DNA of 64,000 nt from Stenotrophomonas maltophilia (GCF_002799245.1 NZ_NEQV01000001.1:124001-188000); one strand, 5' to 3'. Positions 26,091-34,350 are shown, numbered from the stretch's first letter. Program-made: numbers and translations. Notes: a model not told the origin generated them from the sequence alone.

Positions 26091-26890
26091 TGCACTTGCT
26101 CCAGGCGGCGACGCAGGTTGTAGAGGATGGCGGCGGTCGCGCCCCAGATGCGCTGGCCCGGCCAGCCATACTCAAGGACGTGGCGGACCCGGCCGCGATG
26201 ATTGATTTCGACCTGGCGCAGGTTGTCGGCGGCCATCAGGTACGCCAGCGGCACCTCGAACACTTCGGCCACCTCGCTGGGCTGTGGCACCGGCACGAAG
26301 TCCGGATCGACCACCGCGACCACCGGCGTGACCCGGTAGCCGGTGATCGTCACGAAGGGGTCGAGATACCCCAGCGCCTGCACCTGGCCGGGGGCCAATG
26401 CGATTTCTTCCTGGCTTTCGCGCAGTGCGGCCGCCAGTGCGTCGCGATCGTCGGGCTCGGTGCGGCCGCCGGGGAATCCGACCTGGCCACCGTGCGTGCG
26501 CAGTGTTTCGGTGCGGCGGGTGAGGATCACCTGTGCACCGTTGGCGCGCGGCACGATGCCGGCCAGCACCGCCGCTTCCACCGGGGGCCCGGGGGGCAAC
26601 AGGTCGATCAGCTCGCTGCGGTTCCAGCCGTCGCCGGCCGGCGGTTCGGCCAGCGGGTGCAGCGCGCGCATCAGTCGTTCGTGGTCGGCCAGCGAACCGC
26701 GCAGTGATTGCTGCAGTTGTTGGCGCAGTGGCTGCACGCGATGCAGGATGCGGCTGCGTTCCTCGTTGCTCATCGACGACCACCGCGCGATCTCATCGAT
26801 ATGCCGCCCGCAGCCGGTGCATTGCCGGTCCGGATCCAGCATGCACACTCCGATGCAGGGGCTTGCAACAACACGCGCCGATTCTTCCAT
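26087..26890 (-). CDS. DUF1289 - NUDIX (CoA pyrophosphatase-like) fusion
   Basis: A 267-residue protein joining two normally separate modules. Residues about 8-55 are a DUF1289 zinc-binding segment (SPCIGVCMLD...QCTGCGRHIDEI, four Cys, then ARW). Residues about 105-255 are a NUDIX hydrolase: GGQVGFPGGRTEPDD followed by AALRESQEEIAL fits the Nudix box. The LTRRTETLRTHGGQVGFPGG context is that of CoA pyrophosphatases (NudL-like). The family hydrolyses CoA to phosphopantetheine and 3',5'-ADP. The ATG at 26890 precedes the DUF1289 part with no intervening stop. It is coupled to sseA downstream. Confidence 0.82.
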   Translation of the reverse strand: MEESARVVASPCIGVCMLDPDRQCTGCGRHIDEIARWSSMSNEERSRILHRVQPLRQQLQQSLRGSLADHERLMRALHPLAEPPAGDGWNRSELIDLLPPGPPVEAAVLAGIVPRANGAQVILTRRTETLRTHGGQVGFPGGRTEPDDRDALAAALRESQEEIALAPGQVQALGYLDPFVTITGYRVTPVVAVVDPDFVPVPQPSEVAEVFEVPLAYLMAADNLRQVEINHRGRVRHVLEYGWPGQRIWGATAAILYNLRRRLEQVQ

Positions 26891-26986
26891 TGTTTGCACC
26901 CGGCAACAGTAGCGCGATCGGGCTGAATTTGCGCGGGATGATGCGGCGCGCATGGTGCGGCGCTGCAGATCGCGCTGCGCACAAAC

Positions 26987-27019
26987 AAAAACGCGCCGGT
27001 GGGATCACCGGCGCGTTTC
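26987..27019 (-). terminator. Rho-independent terminator of the FKBP isomerase gene
   Basis: An 11-bp stem (ACGCGCCGGTG / CACCGGCGCGT) with a 4-nt loop lies 16-44 bases past the isomerase stop. On the minus strand it is followed by a run of T. It is classical in form. Confidence 0.85.
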
Positions 27020-27034
27020 GTTTACTGCTTCGAT

Positions 27035-27736
27035 TTACTTGACGCTGACCAGCTTGATCTCGAACTGCACAGCCACGTTCGGCGGGAACGGGGTGCGCGG
27101 GTCGGCACCGTAGGCCTGGTCCGGCGGCAGGGTGACTTCCCACTTCGAGCCTGCCGGCATCTGCAGCAGGGTCTCGCGCATGGCCTTCATTTCGACTTCG
27201 CTGACCTTGATCGACGGAATCTGCTGGGCCGGGCGGGCTTCGGTCGGGCGCTGGCCGTACGGGAACGGACCGGCCACTTCCAGCTGCACGGTGCTGGCCT
27301 GGGTCGGCTTGGCACCCTTGCCGGCTTCGATCACGCGGTACTGGACGCCGCTCGGCAGGGACTGCACGCCGGCCTTGGCCTTGTTCGCCGCAATGAACTG
27401 GTCGCTCTTGGTCTTGTTTTCGGCAGCAGCCTTTTCGTACTCGGCCTTGGCAGCCTGGGCACGGCCCTGCTCGCGCTTCTGGAAGGCTTCAACGGCCGGC
27501 TTCAGCTGCTCGGCGGTGATCGCCGGCTGCTTCTTGGCGTAGGCATCCTGCAGGCCCTTCACCACCGAGTTGATGTCCAGCTGCTCACCGCGACCGGTCA
27601 GCTCCGCCAGGTTGTTGCCGTAGTCGTAACCGAAGTAATAACTCAGCTTGCCCTTCTCGGACGCGATGTCCTGGGCGAAGGCATTGCCCGTCAGGGCCAG
27701 GGCCGCGACGGCGACCGCGATAGAACGCAACTTCAT
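27035..27736 (-). CDS. Periplasmic FKBP-type peptidyl-prolyl isomerase (FkpA/Mip-like)
   Basis: A 233-residue exported protein. The signal peptide ends NAFA before QDIASEKGKL. An N-terminal helical dimerisation region (about 25-125; DINSVVKGLQDAY, AFQKREQGRAQAAKAEYEKA) is followed by the FKBP domain (about 130-232; GVQYRVIEAGKG, LLQMPAGSKWEVTLPPDQAYG, VAVQFEIKLVSV). It catalyses prolyl isomerisation and chaperones outer-membrane proteins. The FKBP domain has IPSIKVSEVEM where many family members have F-DSS..., so its active-site pocket is atypical. GGAG lies nine bases before the ATG at 27736. Confidence 0.85.
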   Translation of the reverse strand: MKLRSIAVAVAALALTGNAFAQDIASEKGKLSYYFGYDYGNNLAELTGRGEQLDINSVVKGLQDAYAKKQPAITAEQLKPAVEAFQKREQGRAQAAKAEYEKAAAENKTKSDQFIAANKAKAGVQSLPSGVQYRVIEAGKGAKPTQASTVQLEVAGPFPYGQRPTEARPAQQIPSIKVSEVEMKAMRETLLQMPAGSKWEVTLPPDQAYGADPRTPFPPNVAVQFEIKLVSVK

Positions 27737-27903
27737 CAAACAGTTCTCCAGGGGTGGTAACTCAGGGACGTTCTGCGCCGCCCTGAGGCGACGGGTTAGG
27801 ATAACGGGCGCAACGTGTAACCGCTACTCACGATGCAGGCTATGACCCGTCTGCGTTTGCAGAGTTCAATATCACTTTTTTTTAACGTTCCAGGAGTTTC
27901 CCC

Positions 27904-28686
27904 GTGGCCGATGCCCTGATCGCTGTCGCCGACGACGGCGCCATCCGCACCGTGACCGTCCAGCGCCCGGACAAGCTCAATGCCCTCAACGCCGCGACCC
28001 TGCAGGCCCTGGCCGATGCCTTCAAGGACGCCGCCGCCGATCCGGAGGTGCGCGTCGTGGTGCTGACCGGGGCAGGCCCGAAGGCCTTCGTGGCCGGTGC
28101 CGATATCGCCGAGATGAACACACTCAGCGCCGTTCAGGGACGTGATTTCTCGCTGCTGGGCCAGGCCCTGATGCGCCAGATCGAACGCATGCCCAAGCCG
28201 GTCATCGCGCGCGTGAACGGATTTGCGCTGGGCGGCGGCCTGGAACTGGCCATGGCCTGCCACCTGCGCATCGCCGCTGATACCGCCAAGGTCGGCCAAC
28301 CGGAAATCAACCTCGGCCTGATCCCCGGCTTCGGCGGCAGCCAGCGCCTGCTGCGCCTGTGCGGCCGCGCCGCAACCCTGGAACTGTGCCTGCTGGGGGC
28401 GCCGATCGACGCTGCGCGTGCGCTGGAACTGGGCATCGTCAACGAAGTCGTGCCGGCCGATGCGCTGGACAACCGCGTGCAGGATATCGCGCGCCAGCTG
28501 GCACGCTCGGCCCCGCTGGCCCTGCGTGGGCTGCTCGATGCGGTACACGTGGGCGGCGAATGCAGCCTGGAAGCCGGGCTGGAATACGAAAGCGCGCAGT
28601 TCGGCCTGCTGTTTGCCACCGAGGACATGCGCGAAGGCACCAGTGCGTTCCTGCAGCGCCGTCCGCCGGCCTTCCAGAACCGCTGA
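27904..28686 (+). CDS. Enoyl-CoA hydratase/isomerase family protein
   Basis: A 260-residue crotonase. The oxyanion-hole segments are AFVAGADIAEM and NGFALGGGLELAMACHLRIA. The catalytic Glu positions fit GQPEINLGLIPGFGGSQRL and, about 20 residues later, ATLELCLLG. It should hydrate enoyl-CoA intermediates in fatty-acid or amino-acid breakdown. The start is GTG 27904 after CCAGGAG. It is divergent from the isomerase gene and followed after 4 bp by a small gene and nth, likely one operon. Confidence 0.88.
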   Translation: MADALIAVADDGAIRTVTVQRPDKLNALNAATLQALADAFKDAAADPEVRVVVLTGAGPKAFVAGADIAEMNTLSAVQGRDFSLLGQALMRQIERMPKPVIARVNGFALGGGLELAMACHLRIAADTAKVGQPEINLGLIPGFGGSQRLLRLCGRAATLELCLLGAPIDAARALELGIVNEVVPADALDNRVQDIARQLARSAPLALRGLLDAVHVGGECSLEAGLEYESAQFGLLFATEDMREGTSAFLQRRPPAFQNR

Positions 28687-28690
28687 CGCT

Positions 28691-29044
28691 ATGGCATCCC
28701 GACCCAACCCCGCGCAGCTGTTCGCCCGGGTCCAGGCAGACGATCTCGATGGCGCCCTGCAGGCGGGGCTGATGGACTACGTCGTCCGTGCCGGCGACGA
28801 TCGGTTGCTGCCCGGCCACCCGGACCTCCCGCAACGCCTGTGCCAAGCCCAGCAGCAGCTGCATGCGGCCTGGGCCGCACGCGAACGTTATCGCGCCCGC
28901 GCGGTGCGCCTGGCCCGCCGCGAGGCCGAGCGCGATGCACGCCGCACCCCGGCCCCGGCACCGGACGTGAAGCCCGCCCTGCCCGCTGCGGCCGCCGCGA
29001 TTCTCGCCCGGGCCAAGGCCCGCGCCACCGGCAAGGAGCAGTAA
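28691..29044 (+). CDS. Small Ala/Arg-rich protein of unknown function
   Basis: A 117-residue protein, probably cytoplasmic, that I do not recognise. The N-terminal 55 residues look folded (LFARVQADDLDGALQAGLMD, then LPGHPDLPQRL). The rest is an Arg/Ala-rich helix (ARERYRARAVRLARREAERD), a Pro-rich break and a short basic helix, so it may bind nucleic acid. It starts 4 bp after the hydratase stop, and its TAA stop shares an A with the ATG of nth. That tight spacing argues it is real and cotranscribed with nth. Confidence 0.6.
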   Translation: MASRPNPAQLFARVQADDLDGALQAGLMDYVVRAGDDRLLPGHPDLPQRLCQAQQQLHAAWAARERYRARAVRLARREAERDARRTPAPAPDVKPALPAAAAAILARAKARATGKEQ

Positions 29045-29736
29045 TGGCCACCGCCAGGAAGCCCCCCCGCGCACCCGCGCGACGCGGCGGCCGCATGCCA
29101 CGTGCCGACGTGGTGGAGATGTTCACCCGCCTGCGCGAACTCAATCCGCATCCGAAAACCGAACTGGAGTACAGCTCGCCGTTCGAGTTGCTGGTGGCCG
29201 TGGCGCTGTCCGCACAGGCCACCGACGTCGGCGTCAACAAGGCCACGCGCCGCCTGTTCCCGGTCGCCAACACTCCGGCGAAGATCCTTGCGCTCGGCGA
29301 GGATGGCCTGAAGCAGTACATCTCCACCATCGGGCTGTTCAACGCCAAGGCAAAGAACGTGATCGCCACCTGCGCGATCCTGCTGCAGAAGTACGGCGGC
29401 GACGTGCCGCGCGACCGCGAAGCGCTGGAAGCACTGCCCGGTGTCGGCCGCAAGACCGCCAACGTGGTGCTCAACACTGCCTTCGGCGAGCCGGTGATGG
29501 CGGTGGACACGCATATCTTCCGCGTCTCCAACCGTACCGGCCTGGCCCCGGGCAAGAACGTGCGCGAGGTGGAAGATACGCTGGTGAAGGTGATTCCGGC
29601 CGAGTTCCTGCTCGACGCGCACCATTGGCTGATCCTGCATGGCCGCTACGTGTGCAAGGCGCGCAAGCCGGATTGCCCGGGCTGCGTGATCGCCGACCTG
29701 TGCCGGTTCAAGGAAAAGACCACGGCCGAGGCGTGA
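29044..29736 (+). CDS. nth: Endonuclease III (DNA glycosylase/AP lyase)
   Basis: A 230-residue base-excision repair enzyme that removes oxidised pyrimidines. The helix-hairpin-helix LPGVGRKTANVV carries the catalytic Lys, VDTHIFRVSNR the catalytic Asp, and the C-terminal C-x6-C-x2-C-x5-C cluster (CKARKPDCPGCVIADLC) the 4Fe-4S. An extra 20 basic residues precede the usual start (ARKPPRAPARRGGRMPRA). The ATG at 29044 overlaps the previous stop by one base. Confidence 0.95.
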   Translation: MATARKPPRAPARRGGRMPRADVVEMFTRLRELNPHPKTELEYSSPFELLVAVALSAQATDVGVNKATRRLFPVANTPAKILALGEDGLKQYISTIGLFNAKAKNVIATCAILLQKYGGDVPRDREALEALPGVGRKTANVVLNTAFGEPVMAVDTHIFRVSNRTGLAPGKNVREVEDTLVKVIPAEFLLDAHHWLILHGRYVCKARKPDCPGCVIADLCRFKEKTTAEA

Positions 29737-29761
29737 CGCGGATCGTGTTGTGACGAAACGA

Positions 29762-29792
29762 AGACGGCGGGCACAAGGCCCGCCGTCTCTGT
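29762..29792. terminator. Terminator between nth and the porin gene
   Basis: An 11-bp stem AGACGGCGGGC / GCCCGCCGTCT with a 5-nt loop, followed by CTGTTT on the plus strand, sits between the convergent nth and oprP-like genes. It is suited to ending nth and possibly both. Confidence 0.75.
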
Positions 29793-29815
29793 TTCAGACC
29801 TGGTGTTTCAGGTGA

Positions 29816-31048
29816 TCAGAACGACAGGTCGCCCCAGACGCCGAATTCCTTGGTCTTGTCGTTCTTCTTGTCGCCGGCGTTGGCCAGGTGCGTGTACTTG
29901 TACACGGTCGACAGCTTGAGGTTCTTCATGACCGGGAACTCGACACCGACGTTCCAGTACTTGTCGCTCAGGGTCGGGTCCAGGGTCTTGCTGACGTCGG
30001 TGTCATCGTAACGACCGAACACGTTGATGCCACCGTCGGTGACGCGCACGCTGCCCCACACCGACCAGCCGCTGGTCTTGTCGGTGGCAACGGTCAGCAC
30101 GTTGTTGAGGTTCTTGGCCTGGAAGTACTCGCCACCGACGCGGAAGTTGCTGTCGGCGTAGGCCACCATCGCGTTGGCGCGGGTGTAGGTGTTCTCGGCG
30201 CTCTGGATGTCGGTTTCCTTGCCCAGCTTGCCGCTGTAGCCGCCGACGGCAACCACGAAGTTCTCGTTCGGGGTGTAGGCCACGCGGCCTTCCACGTCCA
30301 TGCCCTTGCTGCGGGTCGGGTTCTTGTAGCCGGCGCCGGACACCACCGACACGGCGTAGTTGAAGTTGTTGCCCAGGTTGCCGAAGCCATGCAGGCCCCA
30401 GTCGGACGAGTTGCCGTACTTCAGGCGGTCGGTCAGGGTGTTCTCGACATAGCGCATGCCGTAGAACTTCTCGACGTACGGGATCCACGGCATGTCGGCG
30501 GCACCGACGCGCAGGTTGAAGGCCGGGTCGAAGCTGCCCTGCACGTAGGCCTTCTTGACGAACAGTTCGGTGTTGCCGATGGCCGAGCTGTACTGGAAGT
30601 CGGTGGTCAGGTTCGCCGACCAGATGTCGTTGAACTTGTGGTCGACGGTCAGGTAGAAGCGCTTGACGTCCAGGCCGGTGCCGCTGGCGGCGGTGTCCTT
30701 GCCGTTGCTGGTCTTGTCGATGTTGGTCAGGTCGAAGAACATGCGACCGCCGATCTTGTTGTCATTGACCAGCTTGGCCAGCTTGTCGACGCTGGTCTGG
30801 GTCTTCTGCGCACCTTCCAGGGCCTGTGCCTGGGTGATGTTCACTTCGGACTGCGCGTCGGACTGCGCCTGCAGCGCCTGCGAATCGTTCTGCAACTGCT
30901 GGACCTGGGCCTGCAGAGCAGCAATCTGTGCCTGCAGCTGCTGCAGCTGCGCCTGGGATACGCCCGAGCTGGCGGGGGCTGCGAAGGCGTCGGCGGAAAC
31001 CAGACCGAGGCTTGCAACGACCGCGGCGGCGAGCAAATGGGAACGCAT
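29816..31048 (-). CDS. Phosphate/polyphosphate-selective porin (OprP/OprO family)
   Basis: A 410-residue outer-membrane porin. The signal peptide ends DAFA. A coiled-coil N-terminal segment follows (QLQQLQAQIAALQAQVQQLQ, about 30-75), as in OprP/OprO trimers. The remainder is a 16-strand-type barrel with alternating aromatic strands, ending in FGVWGDLSF with the terminal Phe needed for barrel assembly. It lets phosphate cross the outer membrane under starvation. A clear PhoB box lies about 90 bp upstream, and pstS is divergent, consistent with Pho control. Confidence 0.88.
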   Translation of the reverse strand: MRSHLLAAAVVASLGLVSADAFAAPASSGVSQAQLQQLQAQIAALQAQVQQLQNDSQALQAQSDAQSEVNITQAQALEGAQKTQTSVDKLAKLVNDNKIGGRMFFDLTNIDKTSNGKDTAASGTGLDVKRFYLTVDHKFNDIWSANLTTDFQYSSAIGNTELFVKKAYVQGSFDPAFNLRVGAADMPWIPYVEKFYGMRYVENTLTDRLKYGNSSDWGLHGFGNLGNNFNYAVSVVSGAGYKNPTRSKGMDVEGRVAYTPNENFVVAVGGYSGKLGKETDIQSAENTYTRANAMVAYADSNFRVGGEYFQAKNLNNVLTVATDKTSGWSVWGSVRVTDGGINVFGRYDDTDVSKTLDPTLSDKYWNVGVEFPVMKNLKLSTVYKYTHLANAGDKKNDKTKEFGVWGDLSF

Positions 31049-31137
31049 TTTGGATTTCTCCAGAGGGTTGGAATGGCTTGGGCAGAACGCCACGCCGGCA
31101 GGCCGGTCAAGCGTTTTGCGAACGTTCCGTTAAAACC

Positions 31138-31155
31138 ATGACAGCCGAATGACAG
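31138..31155 (-). promoter_or_regulatory. PhoB box of the porin gene
   Basis: Read on the minus strand, two perfect CTGTCAT heptamers are separated by 4 bp (TCGG). This is the canonical 18-bp Pho box with 11-bp periodicity. It is 90-107 bp upstream of the porin ATG. Confidence 0.88.
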
Positions 31156-31507
31156 ATTGAGCACCAACCACAGATTTCTTCGTGCGGTCATGCGCACGAC
31201 TCATTTGCCGCCACATGCTTGCCGATCCCTTGCGGCATATGGCGCGGGGTGCAGGCAGCGACGCGTCGTCAGGTCGCTGCGCCGCCCCGTCCGCTCCGTC
31301 AGGTTTCGTGCGGATGACGCGGCATCCCTGCGCGATGCCAGGCGCAGACCGCGCGAAGGGAGGCAGCAGCCACGCCACCGGCCACCTGTGCAAGGTGGCC
31401 GCAAGCGGCACCAGCGCACCTTGCTTGTGACCGCAGGACCGCCGCCGCCGGCAAGCGGAACCTTCACGGCCCGTGCTGCGCGGGCGCCGGGCGGCGTTGT
31501 AACGGTT

Positions 31508-31547
31508 GCGTCATACAACGGTCCCTGCGCTGTCATCGAACCGTTAT
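31508..31547 (+). promoter_or_regulatory. Tandem PhoB half-sites upstream of pstS
   Basis: Four heptamers occur at exact 11-bp steps: GCGTCAT (31508), CGGTCCC (31519), CTGTCAT (31530) and CCGTTAT (31541). The third is perfect, the first and fourth are good, and the second is poor. The 11-bp register is that of two adjoining Pho boxes. The last ends 54 bp before the GTG start of pstS. Confidence 0.72.
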
Positions 31548-31601
31548 GGAATGTGCGCCGGGCGGGTAACCCCGCATCCCAATCAACCCAGGAGCCACCC
31601 C

Positions 31602-32618
31602 GTGATCCACGCCTTCAAGTCGCGCGTTGCCGTTGCCGTCTTCGCAGCGTCGTCCGTGTTCGCCGCCAACGCCGCTGAAATCACCGGCGCGGGCGCCTCG
31701 TTCATCTACCCGGTGATGTCGAAGTGGTCGGCCGACTACAACGCTGCCACCAGCAACAAGGTCAACTACCAGTCGATCGGTTCCGGCGGCGGCATTGCGC
31801 AGATCAAGGCCAAGACCGTTGATTTCGGCTCCTCCGACGCCCCGCTGAAGCCGGAAGAACTGGCGGCTTCGGGCCTGGCGCAGTTCCCGTCGGTGATCGG
31901 CGGCGTGGTGCCGGTGGTCAACGTGGCCGGCATCGCCCCGGGCGCACTGAAGCTGGACGGCACCGTGCTGGCCAACATCTTCCTGGGCAAGATCAAGACC
32001 TGGAACGACCCGGCCATCGCCGCGCTGAACCCGGGCGTGACCCTGCCGAGCGCCAAGATCACCGTCGTGCACCGCTCGGATGGCTCGGGCACCACCTTCA
32101 ACTTCGTCAACTACCTGTCCAAGGTCAGCCCGGAGTGGAAGACCTCGGTCGGTGAAGGCACCTCGGTCCAGTGGCCGGCCGGCATCGGCGGCAAGGGCAA
32201 CGAAGGTGTTGCTGCCTACGTGAAGCAGATCAAGGGCGGCATCGGCTACGTCGAACTGTCCTACGCGCTGCAGAACAAGCTGTCCTACACCGCGATGAAG
32301 AACGCCGCCGGCAAGTTCGTGCAGCCGAGCGATGCGTCGTTCGCCGCCGCGGCTGCCAGCGCCGACTGGGCCAGCGCCAAGGACTTCTACCTGGTGATGA
32401 CCAACGCCCCGGGCGCCGAGTCCTGGCCGATCACCGCCACCAACTTCATCCTGGTGCACAAGAAGCCGAAGAATGCTGCCAACGGCAAGGCCACCCAGGA
32501 GTTCTTCCGCTGGGTCTACAAGAGCGGCGATGCCCAGGCCCGCCAGCTGGACTACGTGCCGCTGCCGGACAGCCTGGTCCGCCAGATCGAGACCTACTGG
32601 TCGCAGAACCTGAAGTAA
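31602..32618 (+). CDS. pstS: Periplasmic phosphate-binding protein (soluble copy)
   Basis: A 338-residue ABC-transporter binding protein for phosphate. The signal peptide ends ANA before AEITGAGASFIYPV, and the mature protein has no lipobox. Phosphate-contact motifs are visible: GAGASF, SIGSGGG, DFGSSDAPL and the RSDGSGTTFNF loop. The start is GTG 31602 with AGGAG seven bases upstream. A strong terminator follows, so this copy is transcribed separately from the permease genes. It is about 70% similar by eye to the lipoprotein paralog 560 bp downstream. Confidence 0.93.
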   Translation: MIHAFKSRVAVAVFAASSVFAANAAEITGAGASFIYPVMSKWSADYNAATSNKVNYQSIGSGGGIAQIKAKTVDFGSSDAPLKPEELAASGLAQFPSVIGGVVPVVNVAGIAPGALKLDGTVLANIFLGKIKTWNDPAIAALNPGVTLPSAKITVVHRSDGSGTTFNFVNYLSKVSPEWKTSVGEGTSVQWPAGIGGKGNEGVAAYVKQIKGGIGYVELSYALQNKLSYTAMKNAAGKFVQPSDASFAAAAASADWASAKDFYLVMTNAPGAESWPITATNFILVHKKPKNAANGKATQEFFRWVYKSGDAQARQLDYVPLPDSLVRQIETYWSQNLK

Positions 32619-32638
32619 GCGCGTTCCCCCGCAGGAAC

Positions 32639-32718
32639 GGGATCGGCGGGTCCTCTCTCCCCCGCCGATCCCACCCGGGCGCGAGATCCTCGAGATCTCG
32701 CGCTCTTCTTGTTTTTCG
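32639..32718 (+). terminator. Double terminator after the first pstS
   Basis: Two hairpins in series. The first is GGGATCGGCGGG / CCCGCCGATCCC (32639-32672). The second is GCGCGAGATC / GATCTCGCGC (32679-32703), followed by the T-rich TCTTCTTGTTTTT. The second is a classical rho-independent terminator. Confidence 0.85.
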
Positions 32719-32760
32719 GGGTTGGTCGTGAAGAGCGCTGCGCTTCCGATCTACCGAGGG

Positions 32761-32866
32761 GAGGCGGCGCAGGGCCCAGCCCGGGACACGCCGTAAACCC
32801 GTCCATGGGGGCTCGATCGCGCCATCCATGGCGCGAACGGTCCCGTGCTGGGCCCTGCGCCGCCTC
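32761..32866. repeat. 106-bp long-arm palindrome, copy A
   Basis: 27-bp arms (32761-32787 and 32840-32866) pair with one mismatch around a 52-bp core that begins ACGCCGTAAACCC and contains CGCGCCATCCATGGCGCG. The core is shared with the element at 41376-41479, but the arms are not. It lies between the two pstS genes. Confidence 0.82.
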
Positions 32867-32914
32867 TGGACAGTTCATCGGCAGCGCGGTGAGGTCATGA
32901 AGGCAAGAGCGTTT

Positions 32915-32985
32915 GTAGAGCCGAGCCCATGCTCGGCTGCTTCTGCCCCGGCCTCGCGCGCAACCGAGCATCGACTCGGCTCTAC
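32915..32985. repeat. Inverted SMAG/REP pair
   Basis: GTAGAGCCGAGCCCATGCTC at the left and its mate ending GACTCGGCTCTAC at the right face each other across about 20 bp. The right copy has two changes in the loop region. Confidence 0.85.
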
Positions 32986-33089
32986 TTGCACCTGCCGTCA
33001 TATCCGTGCGCAGATCCGGGGTTTGGGGGCCCCTGCCGGATCGGCGCCAACCCTGTGAAACCCTTGTCAGAACGTGATCCAGGACACCT

Positions 33090-33116
33090 CTGTCATGGTC
33101 GTAATACGGCTGTAAC
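33090..33116 (+). promoter_or_regulatory. Possible PhoB site upstream of the second pstS
   Basis: A perfect CTGTCAT heptamer at 33090 is followed by CTGTAAC at 33110, not in strict 11-bp register. It lies 64-90 bp before the ATG of the lipoprotein PstS. This is weaker than the other two Pho sites and could be chance. Confidence 0.4.
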
Positions 33117-33179
33117 AAAAACATCATTTCATAGCCGCATCCGCCGACAACGTCGGCTCTTCCCCGCTATGGAGTGACC

Positions 33180-34268
33180 ATGAAACTGCACTCGGCCGGC
33201 CTTGCCGCCCTTTCCCTGGCCATCGCCCTGGGCCTGTCGGCCTGCGGTGGCGACAAGCAGGCCGCGCAGCAGCCGGCTGCCGATGGTGCCGCTGCCCCGG
33301 CCGCCGCCGGTGCCAAGGTGACCGCCGAAGTGTCCGGCGCGGGCGCGTCCTTCATCTTCCCGCTGGTCTCCAAGTGGTCGGCTGACTACAACGCCAGCAC
33401 CGGCGCCAAGATCAACTACCAGTCGATCGGCTCCGGCGGCGGCATTGCCCAGATCAAGGCCGGCACCGTCGACTTCGGTTCCTCCGACAAGCCGCTGAGC
33501 AGCGAAGAGCTGGCCCAGGCCGGCCTGGCCCAGTTCCCGTCCGCCATCGGCGGCGTGGTGCCGGTGGTCAACATCGAAGGCCTGGAAGGCGGCAAGCTGC
33601 GCCTGAGCGGCGCCCTGCTGGCCGACATTTTCCTGGGCAAGGTCAAGACCTGGAACGACCCGGCGATCGTCGCGGCCAACCCGGGCGTGAAGCTGCCGGA
33701 CGGCAAGATCACCCTGGTCCACCGCTCGGACGGTTCAGGCACCACCTTCAACTTCTCCAACTACCTGTCCAAGGTCAGCCCTGAGTGGAAGACCAAGGTC
33801 GGCGAAGGCACCTCGGTGCAGTGGCCGGACGGCGTCGGTGGCAAGGGCAATGAAGGCGTTGCTTCCTATGTGAAGCAGATCAAGGGCTCGATCGGCTACG
33901 TCGAACTGGCCTACGCGCTGCAGAACGGCATGCCGTACACCGCCATGCAGAACGCGGCCGGCAACTGGGTCGAGCCGAGCGCGAAAACCTTCGCCGCCGC
34001 GGCCGCCAGCGCCGACTGGGCCAGCGCCAAGGACTTCAACCTGGTCATCACCAACGCACCGGGCGAGCAGGCGTGGCCGATCACCGCCACCAACTTCATG
34101 CTGATGCAGAAGTCCCCGAAGGACGCCAAGCGCAACCAGGACACCCTGGCCTTCTTCAAGTGGGCCTTCGAGAACGGCCAGGCCCAGGCCAACGAGTTGC
34201 ACTACGTGCCGCTGCCGGCCGAACTGGTCAAGCAGATCGAGGCCTACTGGGCGACTGACCTGAAGTGA
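33180..34268 (+). CDS. pstS: Phosphate-binding lipoprotein (second PstS)
   Basis: A 362-residue phosphate-binding protein with a lipoprotein signal (lipobox LSAC, then GG). An Ala/Pro-rich tether of about 30 residues (AAQQPAADGAAAPAAAGA) precedes the binding domain that starts SGAGASFIFPLVSK. The phosphate motifs GSGGG, DFGSSDKPL and HRSDGSGTTFNF are intact. The ATG at 33180 has GGAG five bases before it. It leads the pstCAB-phoU run but is separated from pstC by a hairpin, which should give excess binding protein over permease. The tether implies a membrane-anchored form alongside the soluble copy. Confidence 0.92.
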   Translation: MKLHSAGLAALSLAIALGLSACGGDKQAAQQPAADGAAAPAAAGAKVTAEVSGAGASFIFPLVSKWSADYNASTGAKINYQSIGSGGGIAQIKAGTVDFGSSDKPLSSEELAQAGLAQFPSAIGGVVPVVNIEGLEGGKLRLSGALLADIFLGKVKTWNDPAIVAANPGVKLPDGKITLVHRSDGSGTTFNFSNYLSKVSPEWKTKVGEGTSVQWPDGVGGKGNEGVASYVKQIKGSIGYVELAYALQNGMPYTAMQNAAGNWVEPSAKTFAAAAASADWASAKDFNLVITNAPGEQAWPITATNFMLMQKSPKDAKRNQDTLAFFKWAFENGQAQANELHYVPLPAELVKQIEAYWATDLK

Positions 34269-34275
34269 TGGACAC

Positions 34276-34304
34276 GACGGTGCCCGCCCCGCGCGGGCAC
34301 CGTC
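34276..34304 (+). terminator. Intra-operon hairpin between pstS and pstC
   Basis: A 12-bp perfect stem GACGGTGCCCGC / GCGGGCACCGTC lies 8 bases after the pstS stop, followed by TCTTCC. With no long T-run it is probably a partial terminator or an mRNA 3'-end stabiliser, not a full stop. Confidence 0.65.
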
Positions 34305-34350
34305 TCTTCCATGTCGTGCCGCCCCGCCCCTTCCTGGCCCCGCCGTCCCC

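Larger units (their letters stand above)
31049..31601. other. Divergent intergenic region between the porin and pstS
   Basis: About 550 bp. Both ends hold PhoB-box-like direct repeats. The centre (about 31160-31500) is GC-rich, with a few weak inverted repeats and no convincing gene on either strand. Open frames there lack ribosome-binding sites and run into the pstS signal-peptide region. Confidence 0.6.

Noticed and set aside
31157..31600. Protein-coding gene between the porin and pstS
   Set aside because: The open frame is Arg-rich without domain features, lacks a ribosome-binding site, and runs over Pho sites into the pstS leader.
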